Assembly (NCBI RefSeq): GCF_009857915.1
Contig: NZ_WWCM01000016.1
Span: forward strand, 1-64,000
From: Duganella qianjiadongensis
GTDB lineage: Bacteria; Pseudomonadota; Gammaproteobacteria; Burkholderiales; Burkholderiaceae_D
Length of the DNA: 64,000 nt
Reading direction: 5' to 3'
Part shown: one piece after another, positions 8,889 to 15,179 of the stretch
Layout: every line of letters begins with the position of its first letter
Numbering within the stretch: the first letter of the stretch is position 1
Position numbers and translations under genes: made by a program
The notes under the pieces: model-generated
The model's database searches: none
Told to the model about the DNA's origin: nothing
The model's input: only the letters and a program-made list of their open reading frames with translations

Positions 8889-8942
8889 CGATCAACGTCG
8901 CGTTATCGCATCGCTTCTCATTGCTAAGCAGCAGGTAACAAA

Positions 8943-10043
8943 TTAGCCCGGAATGGAGGTAAAGAAAGGCCGCACGGCTCTTTCTAAGCGCACCATCGCA
9001 TCCACCATCTCCTCGTGCAATGACTTCCAATCTTCTTTCGCAGAGCGCCATCCGCCGGGGATCAATGCACGAATACGGCAGCCACGGCTTTGAGGAAGAT
9101 CCTGCCAATCTAGCGCACTGCCAAAGGCGGCCTCGATCTCTGCATCATGACTTTGAAAATGTCGAAAGACGATCAGATTTTTCTCTTTGTCGCCGACATC
9201 AATATACAGCTCGACTTGCGAATCACTACGCCTCGCCGAGTAGGTAAACGATAGGCCTGCCCTACCACTTCCTCCACTAATCCAGCCATCCGTGGTCGGC
9301 CGACGCCCTGCATGAAGAGTACTTTTCGTCTTCGCATGTTCTAACAGCTTAGCCCAGAACTGGTACATGCCATTGCTCTGTTCCGCGCGATGTTCCCGGC
9401 CAGCTTGCTCCTTTGCGCGTATTTGCGTCTGAAAATCCGAGGCCTCAGGTAGCGGAATAATTTGCTGCACGTCCAACAACAACCGCTTGTCCGGCAGACG
9501 ATATGGCTTGAGTCTGATGCATCGAATATCAAGACCATGCTGGTTAAGCCACATGACCGACATCGTGACTTCCTTAGAAAAATCCGCAGACACGAGGATG
9601 ATCCGAACTTCTGTGGCAAACGCATCCTCATCGGCGCTTTCCCAGCGAAGGAATGAAAGAATGATCGCTTCAGCTTGTTCTGGAGTTTGACCGGTCGGAG
9701 CAAGAAACGCTGCATGGGCCTCCACCAGTTGCCTGAAGGTCATAGTCGACAGCATGGCAGCATACCGAATCGCCTGCAATTCCATATGACCACCGTCCTC
9801 GGTACGCTTAACTTCAATTACGACAAGATTCGCATCGCGATCTATACAAAGTAGATCAATCCTGCGATTACTGTCTAGCCATTCGCCATACTCTTCCGCG
9901 ATAACGTACAGGTCCGCAGAAATGACACCAATGTTTTGCCGAAGGTGGCGCTGGAGGTCCTTGCGCTCGTAGATACCTTCTGCACCGAAACTCGTCTCAA
10001 CAAGTGCAGTCAATGAATTCTGAGTAATCTCGTAAATGGCCAT
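8943..10043 (-). CDS. PD-(D/E)xK nuclease-like protein with DUF4268 domain
   Basis: The 366-residue protein starts with an endonuclease-like domain: D63 in RIDLLCID is followed by E77-V-K79 in VVIEVKR, the D...ExK arrangement of PD-(D/E)xK nucleases. The C-terminal part (about 215-360, from NGMYQFWAKLLEH onward) resembles DUF4268. Proteins of this build are common in accessory regions and are sometimes linked to defence against foreign DNA, though the role here is unproven. It converges on the Fic gene with a 54-bp gap, so the two genes form a compact pair. All three putative catalytic residues are present. It is likely cytoplasmic. Confidence 0.7.
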   Translation of the reverse strand: MAIYEITQNSLTALVETSFGAEGIYERKDLQRHLRQNIGVISADLYVIAEEYGEWLDSNRRIDLLCIDRDANLVVIEVKRTEDGGHMELQAIRYAAMLSTMTFRQLVEAHAAFLAPTGQTPEQAEAIILSFLRWESADEDAFATEVRIILVSADFSKEVTMSVMWLNQHGLDIRCIRLKPYRLPDKRLLLDVQQIIPLPEASDFQTQIRAKEQAGREHRAEQSNGMYQFWAKLLEHAKTKSTLHAGRRPTTDGWISGGSGRAGLSFTYSARRSDSQVELYIDVGDKEKNLIVFRHFQSHDAEIEAAFGSALDWQDLPQSRGCRIRALIPGGWRSAKEDWKSLHEEMVDAMVRLERAVRPFFTSIPG

Positions 10044-10357
10044 ATCATCTAATAGTTAGTAAATTTACCGGAGGCTTCCCAAGTTCTAGTACAAGCAGGG
10101 AACATAATCAATAATTAATGCATTTTCATACTGACATTAGCGGCGATAACAGCCCCGCAGTAGCGCTGCAAGCCTAGTTACCACAGGCACGCTATGCCAG
10201 AGAATCTAGCCCAAATAGACGATATAACTAAACATTGAGCCCACTAGTCAGACGCCGCTGCGCCGTGCAATACGCATAGTGGAAGACGCTATCCATTTAT
10301 ATCGAGCCTTACTGGAAACGGCAAAGCTTGGGACAGTGGCACGACGCTGATCTCCGG
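10044..10357. other. Intergenic stretch without an assignable gene
   Basis: This 314-bp interval separates the DUF4268 gene start from the stop of the secreted repeat protein. It holds one copy of the 13-mer TAGCGGCGATAAC (10138-10150) that also occurs before the Fic gene. Short open frames exist near 10250-10350 but show no recognisable domain. I see no RNA gene or terminator here. Confidence 0.5.
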
Positions 10358-11431
10358 CTATTGACGGCATCGCACCGATGCCTGCGTCTCACGTACAATC
10401 TCCTCGCCTTGGCGCATACGAACGTTGGCCTCCGCTAAGTGTGCATCGTTTCGACCTTGAAAATCCTCTAGGCTGCTCCGGGCATACTCAAGGAGTTCCC
10501 GATAATGCCTCAGCGCTTCATCGGCCTCCGCGGGTTGAAGCGAAACTTTCGTAGCAAATCGTCGTCCCTTAATTGCCTCATCTAGAGCCCGAGCATGCTC
10601 TTGGGTATTGCCAATTACTGCAGGCGACTCGGACAGCAAAGTTTGAAGTGCCTTCATATTGCGCTCAAAATTCTTAACCTCGTATCCCAGCGTAGTCTTG
10701 AAGGTATATCCCATCGTTTGATGAAATGCATAGCCAACTGTCTGAAATGCTTGATAACAGGTCATCGGTCTGACCTCAGCCTCTCGTATTAGATTCCCCA
10801 GATCTTTGCTGAGCTCATTGAGCACTTTGCGCTCTCCATCCAAATCACCCTGGATATCCTTCACCTTAATCTCGATGTCCTTAGAGCGAATCGTTCGCAA
10901 GTCATGCGCAAATTTATCAGCAAGCGCATTCAAGGCACGTGCTTCAGTCTCACGAGCCTTTTGCTCGCGCTGTTGTTCCGTAAAGCGGGCTTGTAGGCCT
11001 TCCTTCCATGTCGCCAACAACTTGTTGAAACTTTCTTCTGAACCCCTGACGAAAGTGATTGTCCCTAAGGCTCCACCCTGAGTAGGAAATGACAAGATGA
11101 TGCGACCGTTTTGCGTCTTGCCACTGAACACTTGCCCAGACCACCATCGATCTGCACGCAATGTGAATAGATCATCACTAATACCTCCTGATAACGCAAT
11201 GGAATCCGTCTTAGTCTCTCCACTTCCGGCTGGGCTCACATCAATCAACGACGCCGTTACAGCATCACGGGTCTGAACCAGGGTCAAGAAATACAGTGCC
11301 TGCGGTCTAGAATCTCCTATGTATGTTCCCGACAAAGAAGCCGCGCTGACCGGACCAAGGATCAACAACAGCAGTCCTAATACGAAGAAGAACTGAATCC
11401 GAGTATTACCGAACTTCATGGATGCGCGCAT
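10358..11431 (-). CDS. Secreted coiled-coil protein with three tandem octapeptides, unknown function
   Basis: This 357-residue protein has a hydrophobic N-terminus (FFFVLGLLLLILGPVSA) ending near residue 30, so it is probably exported. Residues 31-130 look beta-rich (SLSGTYIGD..., GRIILSFPTQGG). Residues about 140-220 are strongly charged and probably coiled coil. Three octapeptides of the form xxT-hydrophobic-GYxx follow at 229-252 (FQTVGYAF, HQTMGYTF, KTTLGYEV). The C-terminus is helical again. I recognise no family. The start could instead be the Met five residues downstream, since neither ATG has a clear ribosome binding site. Confidence 0.55.
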   Translation of the reverse strand: MRASMKFGNTRIQFFFVLGLLLLILGPVSAASLSGTYIGDSRPQALYFLTLVQTRDAVTASLIDVSPAGSGETKTDSIALSGGISDDLFTLRADRWWSGQVFSGKTQNGRIILSFPTQGGALGTITFVRGSEESFNKLLATWKEGLQARFTEQQREQKARETEARALNALADKFAHDLRTIRSKDIEIKVKDIQGDLDGERKVLNELSKDLGNLIREAEVRPMTCYQAFQTVGYAFHQTMGYTFKTTLGYEVKNFERNMKALQTLLSESPAVIGNTQEHARALDEAIKGRRFATKVSLQPAEADEALRHYRELLEYARSSLEDFQGRNDAHLAEANVRMRQGEEIVRETQASVRCRQ

Positions 11432-11716
11432 TCTATTATCGAAAAAATATCAACCTACAACTATGGCGCATTTCTGTAACGATCGCAAGAATTAATAATG
11501 ATCCACCTGAACGAATCAGTGTCCATCACAACGATGGATACTCGATGAAAAATATATGCCTGCATTGAAAGGCAATTGAAACGAAAACAGTGACCAAGAA
11601 GGACCTAAAATTTCCCGAATGATTGCAACCGACCTCACACTATAATGGTAATCCCCCCGCCAAATGATCGCCATCAGAAGTAGAATTTTCTCAATTAGCT
11701 TTTTGAAAGTTCTGCA

Positions 11717-11983
11717 ATGAAGACTTCCCGATTTACCGACAGCCAGATCATAGCCATCCTAAAGCAAGCCGAAGCGGGCTCCCCGATCCCCGAGCTATGC
11801 CGCGAGCATGGCATGAGCACGGCGACGTTTTACAAGTGGCGCGCCAAATTCGGCGGTATGGATGCCTCCCTGATGGCCCGCATGAAGGAGCTTGAAGAGG
11901 AAAATCGCCGCCTCAAGAAGATGTATGCTGACGAGCGCATTAAGGCCGAGATCGTCGCCGAGGCTTTAGCAAAAAAGTGGTAG
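11717..11983 (+). CDS. IS3-family transposase orfA (helix-turn-helix)
   Basis: This 88-residue protein is the N-terminal DNA-binding part of an IS3-type transposase. The start MKTSRFTDSQIIAILKQAEA and the segment ELCREHGMSTATFYKWRAKFGG form the helix-turn-helix that binds the terminal repeats. A leucine-zipper-like stretch (MKELEEENRRLKKMYADE) follows and usually mediates dimerisation. The stop at 11981-11983 lies just after the slippery A-AAA-AAG, so both orfA and the fused orfAB product are expected. Confidence 0.9.
   Translation: MKTSRFTDSQIIAILKQAEAGSPIPELCREHGMSTATFYKWRAKFGGMDASLMARMKELEEENRRLKKMYADERIKAEIVAEALAKKW
11971..11977 (+). promoter_or_regulatory. Programmed -1 frameshift heptamer A-AAA-AAG
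   Basis: The zero-frame codons GCA AAA AAG contain the classic slippery heptamer A AAA AAG at 11971-11977, just before the orfA stop. A -1 slip moves ribosomes into the orfB frame, which is open from GTG at 11977. This is the standard way IS3-family elements make the OrfAB transposase. Confidence 0.85.
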
Positions 11984-12804
11984 CGCCATCTCGTCGCCGT
12001 GAGATGGCGCGCTGGTACGTCGATGCTGGTCGCGCGACGATCCAAAACGCTTGCCTAGCTTTCGGGATCAGCCAGACCTGTTTTCGCTACCAGGCCAAGC
12101 GCAATTCTGAAAATGAAATCATCGCCGACTGGCTGGTGCGTCTGACAAATAATCAGCGCAACTGGGGCTTCGGTCTGTGCTTTCTTTACTTGCGCAACGT
12201 AAAAGGCTTCACATGGAACCACAAGCGCGTCTACCGCATCTATCGAGAGTTAGAGCTAAACCTACGCATCAAACCACGTCAGCGCCTGATACGTGAGAAG
12301 CCACTGCCACTCGTGGTACCCACTTCGATCAATCAGACCTGGTCGATGGATTTCATGCACGACCAACTCGCAGATGGACGCGGCATCCGCCTGTTCAACG
12401 TCATCGACGATTTCAACCGCGAAGGCTTGATCATTGATGTCGATTTCTCACTGCCGTCGGAACGCATCGTCCGGTCACTAGACCAACTGATCGAATGGCG
12501 CGGCAATCCCTGCGTGATCCGGTGTGACAACGGTCCAGAATATATCAGCGAGACCACTAAAACCTGGGCTGCCAAACACGATATCGAGATCGCGTTCATC
12601 CAGCCGGGCCAACCGCAGCAGAACGCCTATGTCGAGCGCTTTAACCGCACCGTACGCTATGACTGGTTAGCGCATCACCTATTCGATTTCTTGGGCCAGA
12701 TCCAAGACTTTGCTACACGCTGGTTATGGACATACAATCATGAGCGGCCACACATGGCCCTTGGCGGCATCACGCCAATTCAGAAATTGGCCATTGCCGC
12801 ATAG
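11977..12804 (+). CDS. IS3-family transposase orfB (DDE integrase core)
   Basis: The 275-residue frame holds an rve-type catalytic domain. The three acidic residues are visible in SMDFMHDQ, in RCDNGPEY and in NAYVERFNRTVRYDWL, so the DDE triad is intact. The N-terminal part (LTNNQRNWGFGLCFLYLR and HKRVYRIYRELEL) is the usual HTH_21-like segment. It overlaps orfA by 7 bp and is probably translated mainly by -1 frameshifting rather than from its GTG. No internal stop is seen, so the element could still be active. Confidence 0.9.
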   Translation: MVAPSRRREMARWYVDAGRATIQNACLAFGISQTCFRYQAKRNSENEIIADWLVRLTNNQRNWGFGLCFLYLRNVKGFTWNHKRVYRIYRELELNLRIKPRQRLIREKPLPLVVPTSINQTWSMDFMHDQLADGRGIRLFNVIDDFNREGLIIDVDFSLPSERIVRSLDQLIEWRGNPCVIRCDNGPEYISETTKTWAAKHDIEIAFIQPGQPQQNAYVERFNRTVRYDWLAHHLFDFLGQIQDFATRWLWTYNHERPHMALGGITPIQKLAIAA

Positions 12805-12841
12805 CCTCTACTTTTGGTGCGCATCATTAATGGGGGGATTA

Positions 12842-13489
12842 CCGATCAACCACAAACGATTTTATCGGGTGATGAAGGAGCACCGCCTGTTGCTGCCGAA
12901 GGCGCCAAAACGCCGCGTCAGCAGTCGCGTTCATGATGGCGTTGTTGCGGTGGCTGAGCCGAATCAGCGCTGGTGTTCGGACGGTTTTGAGATCTCTTGT
13001 AACAACGGCGAGGTCGTGACCGGTGTGTTTATGAAGGACTGCTGTGACCGGGAAATCATCGCATGGCGCGCATGGGCCGACCGTGGTCTGCCGGGAGAGC
13101 CCGTACGCGACATGCTGGTCGAAGTAGTCGAAGCCCGCTTTGGCGGGACTGACATCGGCTCGACGAAATTGGAGTTCTTGAGCGACAATGGCGGCGCCTA
13201 TCGAGCCCATGAAACGCATGCTTTGGCACGCGAGATGGGACTGGAGCAGATTCATACGCCGGTGTGCAGCCCGCAGTCGAACGGGATCGCGGAAAGCTTC
13301 GTGAACACCTTTAAACGGGACTACGTGAGCATGATGGACCGCAGCAGCGCCGAAATCGTGCTCGCCCAACTGCCAGACGCGTTTACGCATTTCAATGAGG
13401 TTCATCCGCACTCATCGTTAAAATTGAAATCACCTCGAATGTTCAGGAGGGAGCTACCGCGCCGAGCTCAGGAAAACGGCGTTAATTAA
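12842..13489 (+). pseudogene. Truncated IS2-like transposase orfB
   Basis: The frame begins at the junction with the IS3 element (LPINHKRFYRVMKEHRLL) and runs to the stop before 13490. The catalytic acids survive in RWCSDGFEI, FLSDNGGAY and SPQSNGIAESF, and the ending HFNEVHPHSSLKLKSPRMFRR is typical of IS2-like OrfB. The first part of OrfB and all of OrfA are missing, so it cannot work alone. A longer frame reaches back into the neighbouring IS3 DNA, but that fusion is accidental. Confidence 0.85.
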
Positions 13490-13526
13490 GCGATAGGATG
13501 TGTCCGGTCATACGGGGGCAAGATCA
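12844..13526 (+). mobile_element. Right-end remnant of an IS2-like (IS3-family) element
   Basis: Only the right part of a second IS remains, starting abruptly at the inner IS3 right end. Its own right end is GTGTCCGGTCATACGG followed by GGGCAAGATCA, finishing with CA at 13526 inside an integrase gene. No left end or orfA of this element is found before 11647. The IS3 insertion and deletion therefore removed its left half. Confidence 0.75.
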
Positions 13527-13782
13527 CTATCGGACAGGGGAACAGCATTGGCACGGAGGTATTCAGCGATACAGCGCGTGATCAACCAGGCTTTACGTTC
13601 CGGAGGCTTGGATTGCGTCAATGATGCCGGAACGATGCCCTGGGCAAGAAGCCCTTCTAGTCGGCCGGCGTAGTCACGCGCCTGCTTTTCGTCGTCAAAC
13701 GTTGCCCAGAAGGGTTTGGGGAGTAGCCGGTGCTTCACACAAATCTGTGTGGCGCCCGAAGCAAGTTTTTTGAGGTAGGCAT
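13527..13782 (-). pseudogene. N-terminal fragment of a tyrosine-type integrase, interrupted and frameshifted
   Basis: Reading from the ATG at 13782, the protein starts MPTSKNLLRAPHRF and hits a stop. Another frame, from GTG at 13738, continues VKHRLLPKPFWATFDDEKQ to GIVPASL and CIAEYLRANAVPLSDSD before running into the IS2-like end. The two parts join well if one GT of the GTGTG run is removed, so a frameshift is likely. The sequence resembles the N-terminal arm-binding region of phage/island integrases. The catalytic domain is lost. It lies 130 bp from the 3' end of tRNA-Cys, the usual island integration layout. Confidence 0.7.
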
Positions 13783-13913
13783 GAGCTCACCCCGCGAGTG
13801 TGAGCTTTAATACTAACGGCAAGTTGGCCGTTGCATGGTGCGGTTAACCGCCCAACGTGAGCGGTTTACAGCCCATACTGTACAGTCTTGAAAACGCTAA
13901 GTGCTTGATTTTA
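13783..13913. repeat. Cluster of short palindromes between integrase remnant and tRNA-Cys
   Basis: Four inverted repeats occur in 131 bp: AGCTCAC/GTGAGCT (13784-13806), AACGGC/GCCGTT (13815-13832), the perfect palindrome GCGGTTAACCGC (13840-13851) and the perfect palindrome ACTGTACAGT (13877-13886). Such clusters are common around attachment sites as integrase, excisionase or repressor binding sites. Which protein would bind here is unknown, because the integrase is broken. Confidence 0.5.
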
Positions 13914-13987
13914 TGGAGGCGAGGATGGGAGTCGAACCCATCTACACGGCTTTGCAGGCCGCTGCATAACCGCTTTGCTACCTCGCC
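13914..13987 (-). tRNA. tRNA-Cys (anticodon GCA)
   Basis: The minus strand starts with GGCGAGG, pairs with CCTCGCC at the other end and finishes with an encoded TCCA. The anticodon loop CTGCAAA gives GCA, and the T arm contains GGGTTCGACTCCC. The 3' end faces the accessory region, so this tRNA is the likely integration target of the island. It is last in a cluster after three tRNA-Gly genes. Confidence 0.95.
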
Positions 13988-14039
13988 TGAGGTATTCTGA
14001 CAGGAGTAACAGCGGGTTATTGACTGTTATCCGGAATTC

Positions 14040-14115
14040 TGGAGCGGGAGAAGAGTCTCGAACTCTCGACCTCAACCTTGGCAAGGTTGCGCTCTACCAA
14101 CTGAGCTACTCCCGC
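14040..14115 (-). tRNA. tRNA-Gly (anticodon GCC), copy 3 of transcript
   Basis: The gene is 76 nt including CCA, with acceptor GCGGGAG pairing with CTCCCGC and the anticodon loop TTGCCAA, giving GCC. The D arm (AGCTCAGTTGGTAGAGC) and T arm (GAGAGTTCGAGACTCTT) are normal. It is identical to the two neighbouring copies. Confidence 0.96.
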
Positions 14116-14165
14116 GTAGGAGTTTGTACTGCGATTTTTGTTGCACCATCTGTTTCCGGAGAAAC

Positions 14166-14241
14166 TGGAGCGGGAGAAGAGTCTCGAACTCTCGACCTCA
14201 ACCTTGGCAAGGTTGCGCTCTACCAACTGAGCTACTCCCGC
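14166..14241 (-). tRNA. tRNA-Gly (anticodon GCC), copy 2 of transcript
   Basis: This copy matches the other two tRNA-Gly genes over all 76 nt, including the encoded CCA and the GCC anticodon. Only the spacers of 50-60 bp differ, which points to duplication kept identical by selection or gene conversion. Confidence 0.96.
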
Positions 14242-14303
14242 ATTGGAGTCCAACATTCTAGCACTCAGCGTTAAAACTTGCTAGTGCTACGTTATCGATG
14301 CTT

Positions 14304-14379
14304 TGGAGCGGGAGAAGAGTCTCGAACTCTCGACCTCAACCTTGGCAAGGTTGCGCTCTACCAACTGAGCTACTCCCGC
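14304..14379 (-). tRNA. tRNA-Gly (anticodon GCC), copy 1 of transcript
   Basis: This is the first tRNA of the cluster in transcription order and the copy nearest the promoter at 14406-14433. Sequence and folding are identical to the other two copies, with a GCC anticodon and encoded CCA. Confidence 0.96.
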
Positions 14380-14405
14380 GTCGCCGTCATCAACAACAGG
14401 CCAGC

Positions 14406-14433
14406 ATTATAGAGGAACTACGCTGGCTGTCAA
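14406..14433 (-). promoter_or_regulatory. Near-consensus sigma-70 promoter of the tRNA cluster
   Basis: On the minus strand TTGACA is followed after 16 bp by TATAAT, both perfect consensus hexamers. Transcription would start about 20 bp before the first tRNA-Gly and run through the three tRNA-Gly genes into tRNA-Cys. The strength fits a stable-RNA promoter separate from pgsA. Confidence 0.85.
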
Positions 14434-14497
14434 TGGCAATCTTTTGTTAAAGCAAAAATATTGAATACTGTTTAGCCCATTAAGGGCTACCCTGCCC

Positions 14498-15079
14498 TTA
14501 CAGCTGGCCGGATTTTTCCTTGATCAGCGGCCAGGCCAGACGCAGGTAGTAGAACATCGACCATACCGTCAGCACGGCTGCCACCTCCAGCAGGCGCGCG
14601 CCCCAGAACTGGCTATCGATGGCGCCCCACAGCACGTCATGGAACAGCAGCAGCGGGATCGCCGTCATCTGCGCCGTGGTCTTGATTTTGCCGATAGAAC
14701 TCACTGCCACCGATTTCGAGGCGCCGATCTGCGCCATCCATTCGCGCAGCGCCGAAATAGCAATTTCACGGCCTATGATGATGAACGACAGCACGGCATT
14801 GGCCCGATCGAGCTGCACCAGCACCAGCAAAGCGCCTGCCACCATCAGCTTGTCGGCCACCGGATCGAGGAAGGCGCCAAAGGCCGAGGTCTGGTTCCAG
14901 CGGCGCGCCAGAAAACCGTCAAACCAGTCCGTCACTGCGGCAACGATGAACACCATGGTGGCGGCAAGATTCTGGTCGGCCACCGGTAGCACCGTAGTGG
15001 GCAGATAATACACGCCGACTACCAGCGGAATCAGCGCAACGCGCAACCAGGTCAACAGGATCGGAATATTAAAAGGCAT
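14498..15079 (-). CDS. pgsA: CDP-diacylglycerol-glycerol-3-phosphate 3-phosphatidyltransferase
   Basis: PgsA makes phosphatidylglycerol phosphate from CDP-diacylglycerol and glycerol-3-phosphate, the committed step to phosphatidylglycerol. The 193-residue protein has the full CDP-alcohol phosphotransferase motif D-x2-DG-x2-AR-x8-G-x3-D-x3-D (D51, D54, G55, A58, R59, G68, D72, D76). Several hydrophobic helices indicate an inner membrane protein. It lies downstream of uvrC on the same strand, an order found in many proteobacteria. All key residues are present. Confidence 0.96.
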   Translation of the reverse strand: MPFNIPILLTWLRVALIPLVVGVYYLPTTVLPVADQNLAATMVFIVAAVTDWFDGFLARRWNQTSAFGAFLDPVADKLMVAGALLVLVQLDRANAVLSFIIIGREIAISALREWMAQIGASKSVAVSSIGKIKTTAQMTAIPLLLFHDVLWGAIDSQFWGARLLEVAAVLTVWSMFYYLRLAWPLIKEKSGQL

Positions 15080-15179
15080 AAATAGAGGGCTATTATGAAA
15101 ATATGCAATGCGGCGCTAGTCTACCCTGCTATGGCACATTAAACCAGCACACTGTAGCGGCCGCCAATAGAGCGCCGCT

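Larger units (their letters stand above)
11647..12843 (+). mobile_element. IS3-family insertion sequence, apparently intact
   Basis: The element is about 1197 bp. Its ends are inverted repeats: GGTAATCCCCCC starts at 11647 and its exact complement ends at 12843, with further partial matching (AATGAT, AAGTAGA) inside. It encodes an orfA/orfB pair with a frameshift signal between them. The flanking bases show no 3-4 bp target duplication, and the right end abuts the interior of another IS, which suggests an adjacent deletion. The subgroup is not certain; the orfA sequence is of the general IS407/IS3-like type. Confidence 0.88.

Noticed and set aside
12710..12841. Upstream extension of the IS2-like transposase frame
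   Set aside because: These codons belong to the neighbouring IS3 element in another frame, so the fusion is accidental.
13975..14274. Protein-like frames across the tRNA cluster, including a repeated ESRTLDLNLGKV segment
   Set aside because: These are translations of tRNA-Gly genes, a well-known false protein.
14040..14379. Regular 76-bp repeats with 50-60 bp spacers, CRISPR-like at first sight
   Set aside because: Each repeat folds as tRNA-Gly with encoded CCA, and there are only three copies.
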